64,000 nucleotides of DNA, taken from the NCBI GenBank assembly GCA_022925895.1, contig JAKSYS010000058.1, positions 1 to 64,000 of the forward strand, read 5' to 3'. The translations under genes were made by a program, and so were the position numbers. Below the pieces are notes generated by a model. The model ran no database searches. It was not told the origin of the DNA and worked only from the letters and a program-made list of their open reading frames with translations. This document shows, one piece after another, positions 24,428-36,899 of this stretch (position 1 is its first letter; each line of letters starts with the position of its first letter). Source of the DNA: Fragilaria crotonensis. Taxonomy: Eukaryota > Bacillariophyta > Fragilariophyceae > Fragilariales > Fragilariaceae.

Positions 24428-25748
24428 TTAGTCGTGCTGGTACGAATTTTGAAGCTCGTCGGCGGCAGCTGCTGTTGCTTCGGGCACAACTTGATTGTAG
24501 TGCTCTCCCAGAGTGTAATAATGAAGATGATAACTCAATAGAATTGGAGCATGTTCGTCTCCTCCAGCAGCAGCAGTAACGTCATTTTCATGATGCACAT
24601 CACTCGTGTAATAATCTTCTCCCAGAACCAATTTGGTTTTTGACGCGCAATAGACGACAATGGGTCGTTTCAATCCTTCCGATAGGGCTCGGAGTTCTAA
24701 ATGACCACCCCAATCGGACGAGGAACGGACTCGATCCACATACTGATCAAAAGATGAAACGGAGTCGGTGTATTCGCAAAAGGGGGCGTATTCATCTTGA
24801 TGACTCTGTAATTGATCGGCACATATTTGGCCTGGTATGGATGTATTGTTGCGCAGGATACACGAAAAGTGAAAACAGATGATACGAAACATTCGACGCG
24901 AAGCGGGGTTGGAGGGGGATGTTTGAGTTAGTCACACACGCACACACACATTGGCACCTGTCAAGGCAAAATACACGTTGCACTTACGAATCTTGTTGTA
25001 ATCCGATCCGCATTGTGCGGCGACTGCTCGATACAAACAATTCCCATCCGACGGGATCTCCACGACTCGCAGGGACAGGGGTCGGAGCTGCAGTTCCAAG
25101 GCCTGCAATTCCGTGTCGCGCATCGATGGTCCGACCGACTCCTGTTCCAACGCCTCCTTATCGCGTAATTGGCGTTCCTTCTCCTTTTTGGCATCTCGTT
25201 TGCGACGGGCCTTTTCGAGCTTTTTGAGTCGTTCCAGTTCTTGGGAGTTAGTATTGGCTTCTTGCGATTGTGTTAGAGGAATGGTTGGTGTTGACGTGGA
25301 AGCAATATCAGCCACTGCAGCATCATCAAGGGCGGGTTCGATCGACACATCCGCAGGACCAGCGTCAGCAAGCTCTTGCAAGTGTCGCGCTTCCATTTGT
25401 TTGAGCTTTTCATTAAACTCGGCTTCAGCACTGACAAAGACAAGAAGGGAGAAATATCAGATTTCGACATCCTCAAATACCAAGTGCATATTCCAAAAGG
25501 GGAAATAAAATAAGCCATACAGTGTGGAAACTCGACTCGACTTGGCACTGCCTGAAGAGTAAGCATGGTACCATTGACCCTGTACTTGTTGCGAGTACAA
25601 CAAATGATACAAATGAAAGTGTAGCGTACCTTGCCAAGGCGTCCTTTCCCCTCTGTCCCTTGAGTGCTTTTGCCTTCTTGATGGCTGATCGTTTTTCACC
25701 ATCCAAAACCTTGATTTCCTTCTTGTGACGTGACTGAATCTCCTCCAT
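24428..25748 (-). CDS. OTUD6-type OTU deubiquitinase
   Basis: Three exons on the minus strand, 25748-25630, 25430-24988 and 24831-24428, joined at GT-AG introns (phases 2 and 1), give 321 residues. The N-terminus (SRHKKEIKVLDGEKRSAIKK) and a long charged coiled coil (about residues 90-140) match the OTUD6/OTU2 layout. The OTU domain starts near residue 160 with IPSDGNCLYRAVAAQ, holding the catalytic Asp-Cys, continues with SHQDEYAPFC, WGGHLELRALSEGLKRPIVV and ends with LGEHYNQVV, holding the catalytic His. These enzymes cut ubiquitin chains; OTUD6B is linked to translation control in animals, while the role here is inferred. Complete and clean once spliced; the splice sites are supported by the motif continuity. 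Confidence 0.9.
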
Positions 25749-25902
25749 AATGACGATGATGATTAGGGATACAACTACGATGGAATCACAATAATCAAAT
25801 TGTAACAACCGTGTGGCGGGTTGTGCTACCTGGTATTCGTAGGTCGTAGTGAAGTGCGTTCGTGTTTGTTGTTGGTTGTTGGTCGCCGCCGTTGTTGAGC
25901 AT

Positions 25903-26223
25903 CAGAGACGGGAATTTCTGAAAATATCAAACCCATGGGTACCCACGTAAAGCTACGCTCACGGAAGTACCAGCCCAAAACCACCCAGAACCCATACGAT
26001 CCACCAAGACCTACCCAAACCCACCCAAACCCAGTAGTTAGTACTGGAGTAGATGGTTCTACTACTACCGGTAGCAAACATCTACTGTCATTTTTTGCTA
26101 TGATTTGCCGGCCCACCCAGACCCACCCATGAAATCCTGAGCTCACCCAAAACCCACCCTTAACCCAATGGGTTTGGGTGGGCCGTGGGTTTGGGTGGGC
26201 TGGGTTTGAAATTCCCGTCTCTG
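25903..26223. mobile_element. hAT-type MITE with perfect ends
   Basis: A perfect 16-bp inverted repeat, CAGAGACGGGAATTTC at 25903-25918 with its complement ending at 26223, is flanked by the 8-bp direct repeat TTGAGCAT (25895-25902 and 26224-26231). An 8-bp target duplication and CAGAG ends are the marks of the hAT superfamily. The interior (about 320 bp in total) has no transposase. It consists largely of ACCCACCCAAACCC-type units that face each other, so single strands could fold into a long hairpin. Both ends and both target copies are intact, implying recent insertion, about 150 bp upstream of the OTUD6-type start codon. Confidence 0.9.
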
Positions 26224-26645
26224 TTGAGCATGTATATATCAAAAACGGGGATACTCCGAGTCTTCGAGTGTGAACTGTCAACTGAAAAATGCCGCCATGT
26301 TGCGTCGAGGCAAGCGCAGGACTGCCTCGGTCCTGCGTTGAAAGGATACTACCGTACTACCGGTTTCACCAGGTACTGATCTATACTGTATACTGTATAC
26401 AGTGGGTGGTCAAAGACCAAAGACACATTCAGTACTGTCTTCAACGTACTGGCGAATGGGTTCCGAAGAGGGCTTGACGAGATGACATACAAGGACGTTG
26501 TCTCTCCTCCTAGAGTGGCGCAGCAACTAGAAGGAAGTACGAGTAGTTGAGTCCACTAGTAGTAGAGTACTTCAGTACGACAGCCTAATTGCCTCATCCG
26601 AATCATCACGATCATCATAAAATCAAATTAAAACGCCACCAACTC
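26224..26645. other. Intergenic spacer
   Basis: Between the MITE and the 3' end of NDUFV2. Many short GTAC/TAC palindromic words (for example around 26375-26402) but no gene. Confidence 0.4.
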
Positions 26646-27777
26646 TCAATACGCCATGTGTTCCTTGACAGACGCAGGATCGACAGATCCATTCTTGAAT
26701 CGATCAGGATCAACGGTTGGTGGAATGGGCTTGTCCCACAACAAGGATGTCTTCCCGAGTGGTCCCTCGCACGAGACTTGTCCGTTCATGGGCAGGGATC
26801 CCCATCTTCCCATGGGTGGTTTCTTTCCCTCCCGACAGGCCTCAATCAGTTCAATAATGGATTTGGGAGTCAAACATTCGTAGTAATCGTCATTGAGCTG
26901 TACCATGGGAGCATTGGCACAGGCACCGAGACATTCGACTTCAAGAAGCGTAAAGAGCCCATCCTTGGTGGTCTGACCGGAATGAATTCCCAAATGCGAT
27001 TCGATGGTGCGCTTAATGTCTTCCGATCCGCAAATCATGCAGGGTGTGGTGCCGCAAAGTTGAATAAAGTACTTTCCAACCTTGGTGCGATTGAACATGG
27101 TGTAGAAGGAGGCAACTTCGTAGACGCGAGCGGGAGCCACGCCGACAATGTCAGCAACCTTGTCCATGGCAGCGACGGGCAACCAACCCCCATTTTGGCG
27201 CTGAGCCAAGTCGAGGAGTGGGATAATGCCGGATTGTTTGTAGTTGGAGGGGTATTTTGCAAGAATCTGAGAGGAAATGGAGATGATGTACAATTTTTAA
27301 GATTAGGATCGTAAGTCAGCAGTTGGCCGTAATTGGAACTACGGCTTGTGACCGGGTGGCGCAATCTTCATGACGAGAAAATCAGGTAAGAGTAGTAACA
27401 AATGAAAACTTACAGAATCCACGCGTTTGTAGTTTTCTTCCGTGAAATCAAAGTGAGTTGCGACGGTGTTGTCGCCGGTGTCAATATGCTACTCCGTTGA
27501 AGTGAATGTGGTAACGCACATGATGAAGGTTAGGAACAGCGGAAAGAATGTTGAAAAAATGAGTGAGTGAATCAGTGTTCTGGTGTGACACAGGACAGAC
27601 GTTAAATACCAAAATTGTATTGGGACGAGCTTGAAACTGAATTAGATTTGGATTCAGTAGACTTACGAAGGACTTGGAGGTACCAAAGCATCGCACAAGG
27701 TGCATATTTTGTTTCTGCTGTTGGGACAGTTGTTGTCCGAACCGAGCGGCAATTCGTTGCCTGACGAGGGAGAACAT
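26646..27777 (-). CDS. NDUFV2: Mitochondrial complex I 24-kDa subunit (NDUFV2/NuoE)
   Basis: Exons 27777-27667, 27488-27414 and 27266-26646 (minus strand, phase-0 GT-AG introns) give 268 residues. Exon 1 is a basic, acidic-free mitochondrial presequence (MFSLVRQRIAARFGQQLSQQ). Exon 2 begins the mature family (HFDFTEENYKRV), and exon 3 has AKYPSNYKQSGIIPLLDLAQRQ and the [2Fe-2S] ligands as C-x4-C (CGTTPC) and C-x3-C (ECLGAC). The protein is the thioredoxin-fold iron-sulfur subunit of the NADH-oxidising arm of complex I in the mitochondrial matrix. A C-terminal extension (after LIEACREGKKPPMGRW) ends EHMAY. All exons read cleanly. Confidence 0.93.
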
Positions 27778-28440
27778 GATTCTTATTTCTGCTTTTATTC
27801 AAAAGAACGTAGTCGATCCGATGAGCGAGAACGAGTGGGACGATACCCCCTGTTCACAGGGAGTGATGCGTGCTGTGAGCTGTGAAATCTGCGAGAGTGG
27901 GGAGAAGGGGCTCGCAGCTCGCAGTGACAAGCATGTACCTTTGTCTGTGCAATGGCAAATGGGTAACCACGCTCGACGACTTGAACAACTCCTCATTTAA
28001 AGTTGAAAGTACAGTACCTGGTAGTTGTACTGTACTACTACAAGTACAAGTACGATTCTTGCATATTCGAATTTTGTATGTACTGTATATATCTTTGATA
28101 CAGGAAATATTCAGTAAAAAAAGAAGAATTAGTAGAAGTACAATACCATGTGACCATGTGAGGTCAAAGGTCAAAGTACCGGTACTGTAGTACTCGTACA
28201 CTGAAAGTCATTTCAAACGCGGTCTTTGTCGAAAGTGACCAGTAGTCCAGTAGACCACCTTGGAGTACAACTCTACTGCTACACAAAAAGTGTATCATTC
28301 GCATTTCTTGATGGTAGTATATATGACTCGTTAATTTTCGCGTTTCGAAACCGAGCCTCTTTTAAAAACGACGAGGTACAATAATCTGCCAACAAGCATT
28401 GCTGGGCTCCTTGTCAATCGAGCCTATCCTTGTATCGTAT
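27778..28440. other. Divergent promoter region
   Basis: 663 bp between the start codons of NDUFV2 (minus) and the sugar transporter (plus), so it probably carries both promoters. Rich in TAC/GTAC palindromic words around 28010-28200. No gene seen. Confidence 0.45.
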
Positions 28441-29665
28441 ATGTCAGCATCTTCGAACCTCTCTAAAGACGTTGACCTTAAAATGGCGGAGCCGCAGAAA
28501 AAGACCGCCGAAGCAGCCATGAGTGGATTCAAATTAATGCTCCTAGTACTCATGGTGGCCCAGAATGCCTCTACGGTCTTGGTGGGACGGTACACTCGAT
28601 CTAGCGCTCCCAAGGAAGATCTCTTTATAGTCAACCGTCTGGTTCTCGTGACAGAAGTGGGAAAGGTATGTCATTTTTTTGTCCTTATGTATACTGTGTC
28701 GTAGATTCTTAAGCATTATTGCATCCTCTACACCAATGCATCCACTAAACGTGCCCACGAATCTCACAAACGGACACTCCACAGCTCTTGCTCATGCATC
28801 CTTGAATTCAGCGCCACAAAGGAGGTCTTTTGACCTCGTTTAAGGACAACATTATTGACCGACCGCTCGACGCCCTCAAGATTTCGGTGCCTGCTCTCCT
28901 GTACCTTATTCAAAACACTCTCCTTTATGTTGCTCTATCGAACCTATCAGCACCACTGTTTCAAGTCACATACCAGGAAAGCTCGTCACCACTGCCGTCG
29001 TGTCAGTCGTCATGCTCAATCGCAAGTATTCTCCCAAGCAGTGGGTCTGCCTCGTTGTCCTTTCTATTGAGTCGCTTTGGCCGTCTTGGGCGAGCAAGGA
29101 TACTGACACTGCCAATCGCCCGGCCCAATCTCTCGCTGTCGGGCTCATCGCTGTAACGGTTGCCTGCTTCTGTTCTGCCCTCGCGGGAGTCTACTTTGAA
29201 TTTGTCCTGAAGAATACCACCAAAGACAGTGCCACGGGGGCAGCCCGGGCACCCGTCAGCATGTGGATGCGCAACGTTCAGCTCGCCTTTTTTTCCATCG
29301 TTATTTCCCTCTGCCAGTCTGCTGCCTATCCAGAGTCGGCAGAAGATGCCGCCAAGCCCTATTTGCACGGCTTTACTGCTTGGGCCTGGCTTCTTGTCAC
29401 CTTGCAGGCTGCCGGTGGACTCTTGGTGGCGGCCGTCATCAAGTATGCCGACAATGTCCTCAAGGGACTTGCGACGGGCGTTTCCGTCGTGGTGGCGACG
29501 GGATTCTCTGCCGTGTTCTTTTCCACGGCACTCTCCGGACAGTTCTCGGTCGGGGCGTTGATGATCCTCGTGTCGGTCTACTTTTTCAGCAACGATGCAC
29601 CCCAGTGCATGAAACCGTCCGGCAAACCATCGTCGTCGGAAATGGCTGCCATGTTGCCACGATAA
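28441..29665 (+). CDS. Nucleotide-sugar transporter (SLC35A-like), frame-interrupted
   Basis: Golgi/ER antiporters of this family exchange UDP- or CMP-sugars for the nucleotide monophosphate. Exon 1 is 28441-28665 and exon 2 starts at 28785 after a 119-bp GT-AG intron; expected length is about 368 residues. Family marks: FKLMLLVLMVAQNASTVL, the block PALLYLIQNTLLYVALSNL then APLFQVTYQ, KLVTTAVVSVVMLNRKYS, MWMRNVQLAFFSI and GGLLVAAVIKYADNVLKG, with about ten hydrophobic segments. Exon 2 is interrupted near 28788 (two bases short in a TG repeat), 28822 and 28983 (each one base short in a G run); from there to 29665 it is clean. Errors in the sequence are the simplest reason. An antisense frame over 29003-29683 is a shadow. 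Substrate unknown; it could serve the two glycosyltransferases in this window. Confidence 0.85.
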
Positions 29666-29721
29666 ACTTTGGAAACGACACACCGCATGACACCGTAGTA
29701 GTAATGGCGTGTTTGGACAGT

Positions 29722-30691
29722 TTACTCAGTTTTAGGATCCATGTTTTCAACAATGCCACTTGCAGGCTGATCCTCTTGTTGCTGGTTGATGATTTGTACC
29801 AATAGGTTTACATACTCCTGAAATGTCGTGAAACTTCTTGGCATTGTCCATGCTGGCTGATCAGGGTATATATCGTATTTCATGATTGGGGTTTTATGAC
29901 ACATTCGAAAATCCAACGGATGGCCCTACCACGACGTTCTCTCTCTAGTAGAGTAGATGTCAACTAATTTCAGTTTCAATTTTGTGTGTGAACAATGGCT
30001 CTTGTCACTATCTATTGTTCTACTTTCAGAAGCACTTGGTCATTCGTGCTTCCAATACATTGGGTTGAGTCGCTCGTTGGAATGGCTTGACTCGTATGTC
30101 GTATGTGTTTTGATTGCGTGCCTTTTCCTTCCGCGTCGCAAGACGCGCAGTTATCCACGATTCCAAGAGCTCATAACCAAATAAAAGTCGTTTCGGATTG
30201 CAGCTTTAATCGAGTGAACTGGCTGGAGTAATGTCAATACACTATAGGAAATTAAACGAACGAAATATTGAACAACTTCGTTTCCCCTGAAAGTTGATGG
30301 TGGCTAGAAGCTGGCCATTAGCTTTGAGAGATGCCAAACCACCAAGTCATGAAGCTGGCCTGTTCCGAAGCAAGGGACGTTTTGCACGACGACTATGTCT
30401 GGTGGGGACTTTGTTGTCTGTGAGAAGGAGGCGAAGGGGAGCCATTTCAACAGCAAGTAACCGGATGCAAAGGTAAACAACAAGTAGATGAATTGCAATG
30501 GGGTTCCGTCTTGATTCATTTTCAATAATATTGTCAGTTGCCCAATCCGGCGGCGCTGTGATGTTCCATTTTTGGGTTTTAATGGTTTCTGTCAGGGTCG
30601 GTGGTGCAACTGAGAAATTGGCTATTATACTTGTTTGTCTTTCCAATAAGTCATCTCCCCCATCTTCCCTTTGCTTCAATAAAGAACTCAT
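29722..30691 (-). CDS. Possible interrupted membrane-protein gene
   Basis: Three minus-strand pieces look more protein-like than chance. From 30691: MSSLLKQREDGGDDLLE and KWNITAPPDWATDN. In a second frame near 30500: a membrane-like helix (FIYLLFTFASGYLLLKW). At 29916-29722: YDIYPDQPAWTMPRSFTTFQ ending DPKTE. They could be exons or frame-shifted parts of one gene convergent with the sugar transporter. No family is recognised and the joins are not proven. Confidence 0.25.
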
Positions 30692-30728
30692 CCTTACTAC
30701 TGGGTTTCCAGCCTGCTACAGCTTCTAA

Positions 30729-31670
30729 CCCTACATTCACCGCGGCGTATTATTCCTCGTCATCATCAGCAGGTACTGGTAGCACTATTTGTACCAGAAC
30801 ATCCCTCTCGTTACCATGCCAAAATCTACCGTGATCGAACCTGGTAGTACTGTGCTCAAACATACTGTAGTACAATGATGACAACTCCTGTCCCCAATCT
30901 ACCAATCTACATCAGGAGCAACCCCACGACTCAGACTGAAGAACTGGCTGGTTGACAAGAATGACCAACCTTATGAACCTGACTGAACAAGCATACTTGA
31001 GCCAACAAACAACGATGACCCTGTACAAGTGTTCCCACAATAGTACAGTCACCCACACTACTTAGTACTACAGAAAGTCAACGAGTCAGTAGCAGTTCAA
31101 TCACAACATAGTGTATGTCTGAATGATCTTTCTCGTGGTACCTTGATGCTGGCATTCTGGCCGTACGTAAAAATGAAGTCAAGACTGCCGGAGCCTGATT
31201 CATTGTGGATAAGAATAGCATTGTGAATCGTGACACTTCCAGATGGTAAGGGTGTAGTCTTGAACAGTCATTGCTTATCACCGCCAATGCTGTTTTGTCA
31301 CACGAGTTTTGGTTTCCATTGTGGGAGAAACATTTCCCAAGTCAAGGCTGGTTAAGCCGCAGAAGAAATGTATCCAGCCTATCATATGGCTGTGGCTGAA
31401 CACACAGCCAAATCAAGAGAGACAAAACCACAAAAGAAATTTACCAAGTCAGTTTGGGTTTGCTTGGCTGCTGTATACCAGAGGGGTCATTGCCTGACAA
31501 CAAGCAAGTCAAGTGGAGCAAGTGAGTTGAGCAAGGGGGCTATCATTGCATACAGCCTTACTGCGTGTGAGCAAGATACAAGCACAATGGCAGTAGGTTC
31601 TGTTTACATTTTGGGGTCGTGAAGAGAAGATTGGTGCCAAACGCAAAGCAACAGCAAATATTACGTACTT
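30729..31670. other. Gene-poor stretch
   Basis: No gene recognised. GTAC-rich words around 30840-30880 and 31060. The right end leads into the hAT-like transposase remnant. Confidence 0.35.
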
Positions 31671-33645
31671 TTGGAGGCCATCAAGAGCTGACACCTACAG
31701 CCGACACATGCTTTCACAGCATTCAACGCATTGACAGACATACTGTGAGCGCCCGTTGATCATCGCAATACCCTTAAGTCACATTTGGTGGGTCTCACCA
31801 GGCCGCTGTGCATTGCTTTGCAAAGAAAGGCATCGTTGACATTATTATTGGAGAAATGCTTTTCCGTCCTGATGATTCAAATGATGATGTGACAACAAAG
31901 GAACGGGCAAGTGCAATATTCAAGAATGTCATTGGACATGAGGAAGATGAGCAAGACTCCGACCTGCAGATGGATAGCTATCGTATGATTATCAAGAATC
32001 CCGTTCAGTTTCAACTTGTTGTTGATTATGTCAGTGCAGGTGCATCGTTTCGTATGGCTTCCAGGATTGTCCAGATGATGAGAAATAGGACGGGTCTTGC
32101 ATCAATTGTGCGCGCCAGTGAAGATAAGGTAACAAGTTTTTTGGATGGCATGTGCTCTGAATCTTCAGAAGTTCTCCGAAGTAATGGCATCAACACCTGA
32201 TTCTCGATTGCTATGGAAATGTCTACACACATGTCCACCTCTTACTTGGACATCCGCATTCGGCTGTTTACTGAAGGAGCTGTTCATAATTTCCATCTAC
32301 TTGCAATTCCGACGATGTTCAGTCATCACACCGGAGAAGAGATCTTCCTTCATGCAATGAAGGCTTTACTAGCTAGAGTTTAGAGGTGATGTGTCTGCGG
32401 TGGCGGTGCAGGCGGGACATCAAAATTTCAATATCAACAGATGGTGAAAGGAAGATGACTGGCTGCTGAGTGCAGGGCGTCGCCACTCGTTTTGAACAAG
32501 TAGCAAAGCCCGGATTCTTTCGACTTTGCTGGTGCGGCCTGCATCAACTCAATATTGTCCTGCAGGCGTTCTTTAAGGCCATCATGAACGAGGAGTTCCA
32601 CACTCTCCTGACTGGCCATATATCATTTTTGCGACGACAGCGGAGCGAATCATATGAACGACATGAAAACAAAAGCAAAGAAAGTCGCGGATACGCGGTG
32701 GGAATGAAGGTCAAACGTGGCGTCCTGGTTCAGGGAGCATTGGCAGAGCGTGCAAACCTATCTAATTGATAAGAAACCGCCATGTACTCCATCAACGGAA
32801 TTGTGGGTTTTCATTATATTTGTTGGAAAAGTATCATGTGAAGCAAGCTAGCTACACATTCAGAAGTCTTGAAGGATAAACAACCCTTGTTTTGCAGCAA
32901 GGAGTGAAGGATTATTGCAGCTACATGCAACAGATGTGTCTTGGTTTCAGGCAACGGGACCTTTATCCAAAGAAGCTTCTAATCCTGTTGACCTTCAAAC
33001 ATCGGCGTTGTCCGAGGATGAAAAGTAGTCTACGCAATCAAGTGTTGGACGACTTGCGCAGTGGGTAACTAAATTATTGCTGCGATTGATGAGGTTGGTC
33101 TTGAGGCTATGACACCAATTGTCAAAAACATAGCCGCTTGCTGTGCTAAACTAATTGCACACAAGATTGCGGCTATGATTGTTTGCGAGCGTGACTCACG
33201 AAATGATGCTGCTGATTTCATGCCACCTGTCCTACCTCATCAGCTTGTGAAATTGCGAGGGCGAGAGTTTTCCAATTTTGTCCGACTTCAATTTGATCGA
33301 TTGTCAGCGTGCTGGACCCCGCAGCATGTCAAGCTCATTGAACTTGACTTCCAAGACCTTTGCTCAGCGTACGAGCGCAAGCCTGCTTTGAAGCAGGTCC
33401 TTGACCAGTGCGATGCAAAGACCACCTTCTAACAAGGTTGGGGCAATGCTCTGGAAAAGTTCAAGCACTTGAAGACTTTCTGCAGAGGGTTAGCAACGGC
33501 ATTCCAAGGAACATCCACTGTTGAAAGTGACTTCTCCATTGTCAAGTGGGAGAAGGATGATTGCCGGAAAGGTCTCACGGACTTTTCTCTTGAAGGAATT
33601 CTGCATGCCAAGCAGTTTGCCAGTTTACAATCCATGTCCCTTTAA
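31671..33645 (+). mobile_element. Decayed hAT-like transposase
   Basis: Pieces in all three plus frames read, in order: NPVQFQLVVDYVSAGASFRMAS and IVQMMRNRTGLASI (about 32000-32110), MSTSYLDIRIRLFTEGAVHN (about 32230-32290), a segment with FRLCWCGLHQLNIVLQAFF (about 32520-32580), and a C-terminal block VESDFSIVKWEKDDCRKGL then LEGILHAKQF (about 33525-33620). The last is the dimerisation region of hAT-type transposases, and the set resembles hAT-like families common in oomycetes and other stramenopiles. At least five frame changes and several stops make it non-functional. Ends and target duplication are not found, so the limits are approximate. Confidence 0.7.
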
Positions 33646-36043
33646 TGATACTCTATACATATTTGTCATATCGAGGGTTTTATTGAACTTACAACTATTG
33701 TATTAGGTGTTTTTTAGCAGTAACCGCATTTAGCCGCTATTAACTTTCTGGCGGCGCGGCAACTAGCTTCTTATTTGCGGTATTTGTGGCTTGCGCCACA
33801 TTTGATGGCCTTTATATTGAACATCACATGTGATAGAATCCAGGAAGTGCAACAGTTGCTTTGCCAGAAGGAAACAGTACCCTGATGCTCCCCAGTCATG
33901 CTGGACGCTCCACCATCTGTGGTGATGGAAACAATGCGGGTTCTCCAATCAGGACCTGTGAGACCCTCCCTTCTAGTAAGAACAAGCGCACGCTTGAGGG
34001 TAGGAGGGATGACATGTGAGGTCCACAGACGAGGCCGGGGATCAAGCGTATCATACTAGGCACCAATCAAAACAGATGAATGACAATGATCTGTTCAATT
34101 GCCAGCACAAAATAAATGCGGACTCAACATTGTTCCAAGTGATGTCACTAGTGTGACAGTATGTGTTGGATGGATGTCTATCACATAGCCCTACACCCCC
34201 ACCACTTCAACAATCAAATGGTCCGGCAACAATGCAGTTGAGGCAATTGTGGTACTTGTACGGTCAATACTACCCGACAGTGGCTAGTATTGTACTGTGC
34301 TGTGGTACTGTCATTGATGCAGTAACAAAATCCCCCATTGAATGCCTTGGTTGAGAGGCATCGTCACAATCAGAAATCAGGAGTGCATCTTTATCAGAAT
34401 AAACAATGAAACAACAGGCCTGAGCTGGTCCAAGGAGATTGAACTTGCACTGACAGGAGGAGCAAGATTGTCAAGAGGTGTGCTCACAAGGTTCGACATG
34501 TTTTCTCCACCAGGTTGGCGCTTTGGCATTGGAATAACAGCAACATGCAAATGATGAGGAAGCATAGTACTTTGAATGCACGTACGTGTCTTTGCATCTC
34601 TAGAAAGATGTATCCATCTGGTTCCCTTCACTGCGTGCAATCAAAATCGCCCTGGCAGACAACCTCAACATTGTTGCAATCGTTTGGAGATCAGCAAGAA
34701 GCGCGAACCATTTGAATGAAGCTTATCATTTGTTGTGGACTAACAGAGATTTAAGTGAAGGGAGCTCAAGTGCTGTGTCCTTCATGCATTGCAGCATCAC
34801 TCTCAATGCCTGCCTGAAGGAGAGCCCAGATGAAACCATCATTAAATACAAATACAGCAGCAAGTGAATATTAAATGGCACAATTGCAACATAACAACAA
34901 CCTCTTACAATCCATGCTTGGTGCACAAGTCAGGAGAAGAAGTAGCATCAAGTCAGGCCGTAGTAGTATGAAGTTGCGACTCATCAACCTCATCCTCCTG
35001 CTAAAGGGTGAACTCTGCTGACAATCATGACATTGCCTTGTGTGGTAGATGACAAGACCAGCAACTCTTTGATGGAAGGCTTCAAGATCATTGTCAACAA
35101 GCAACTTCATCATCAAGAACGAGGACTGAGGATGAAGGATTGGGATCAAAAAGGAGTTGATCTCCAATGATGATTCCTTCAACAGTGCTCTTATCCACAA
35201 AAAAAAGATTTATACCTGTTGCATTTGGATGCCAAAGGAATTGTGCAGAGACAGTAGAAGAAGTGGGAGAGGTCAGGCCAGATTTTTGTGGCAGTGGGGA
35301 TGGTCCCCTTTATCAGTTGTGAGGTATGCCTTCTTCTGTTCATCAAAAAGTTTGGAAAACATCTTGAAATGGTCAGGGTACTGGTTGGTCATATGGAACA
35401 ACATGTGGCCGGTCCCTTTGCCATTGAGTTGTGAACATCTTTATGTTTGCTGCTTTTGTTTGCATTTCTCTCCATGGTTGTTTCAATCATCTCTGGCTGC
35501 CAAAGTGCCTGCAAATCTGACACTCAATCCTATGCAGAATTTCTCGTTGCCAGCACATGAATCCCATAGTTGAGGACTTCCCAGCACTTCTGTTGGAATT
35601 CAATGATCTTCCTTTTTGATGATTTCTTTAGCATGATGAGTATTAAATGCACCCTTGTTTTGCTTGTAAGCAGGTTTGAGTTGTGATGAAATGTTGATCA
35701 AGGATAAAGGTCCTCTAGCTAGTATTCTTACTCTTCCCTTCAAAATCCTGGCCATTAGTACATCAGCCAAGGTGTATTGAATTCTACTGTAACCACTTGT
35801 CCTACAGATCATACTTGGGGAACTTTTGAAAGGTGTAGATCGGGAGATAGTTCCCACAAAGAAAGGAAAATATCGCGAAATGACACAGCCAGTCCGTGTT
35901 CGCGAGAAAGGTCGTACTATCCGTTTGCGCCGGTTATGAGCTCACTTAACATTGGCTGGAAAATTGGCCAAACCGTGACGTGGCATAAAAATCGAAATGT
36001 TCTTGCGACTTGCGGCGGTCGAAGGCCAGAAGTGCCACGAATG
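33646..36043. other. Repeat-rich stretch without gene
   Basis: About 2.4 kb. Minus-strand frames between about 34.9 and 35.9 kb are adjacent and shifted relative to each other (for example FLMMKLLVDNDLEAFHQRV), which suggests another decayed element. No catalytic or terminal-repeat signature supports a family. Confidence 0.3.
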
Positions 36044-36217
36044 GATGAGAAACGAGAATGCGACGTTTTGCTAACAAAACGTAGGAGTGCTTCTCCAATC
36101 TATTGTACGTGGTCCTTGTACCACCAAGTAGATGAGAAACGCGAAATGCCACGTTTTGCTAACAAAACGTAGCGGTGCTTTTCAATGTATTTGTACGTGG
36201 TCCTTGTACCAGCAAGC
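36044..36217. repeat. Two-copy 88-bp tandem repeat with hairpins
   Basis: Two neighbouring copies of an about 88-bp unit beginning GATGAGAAACG and ending near TACGTGGTCCTTGTACCA. Each copy holds a perfect 8-bp stem with a 4-base loop, ACGTTTTG-CTAA-CAAAACGT, at 36063-36082 and 36151-36170. The copies differ at a few positions outside the stem while the stem is identical. Confidence 0.8.
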
Positions 36218-36899
36218 ACCGTGTGGTAGAGTTCTGAGTTCTGACGTTCTGACACATTTCCAACTCTGATTTGTCCGGGACCACGATGTGAAATTTAGCG
36301 GTCTTTACTCTTTACCGAAGGTTTCGAATGTTCGACCAAGCGCCAGGCGGTCAGGAAGGCGCAGCCTATCGTCGCCGTTTAAATGTTTTTGACACTATTT
36401 TCCTGATAGTAAATGAATACATACGACAAACGCGCTTTGAGAAATCACGGGTTGCTCAAAAATCTTTTCGTTCTTTCATATGCATATGCACCACACCAAA
36501 ACCGGAAGCTATCCCATATCTGCTTCACTGTTTCTGCTCAACTGCTCTGATTCACTCTCAGACATGTCTTCCTCCGTGATCTTCGTTTGATATCGGCGAT
36601 GACGTGCGTCCAATGCAAGTTGCGTTCGCTCCATGATCCTACTCGTCTCATGACTGTCATTACGTTTGTTTGTATGGCTTGATGCGGCATAATTGATTCG
36701 CACAATTCCCATGAATGCAAGTGCATCTAGAGTATTCTGATGTTCTCTTTGTCCCAAGCGGTCCCAGCGAGGTCAATATTTTTGAGGATTGAATGGTCAA
36801 GATGAGAAACAATAAGCGAGGTGCCGCAGCGAACATGGCTAACGATGCAAAAACCTTGCATTTGCGCTATTTCAACATTTCCCACCGAAATCTGTGAAG

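Noticed and set aside
29003-29683. 226-codon open frame on the minus strand
   Set aside because: Lies antisense to the conserved transporter; its protein is Arg/His-rich without motifs and the plus strand explains the sequence.
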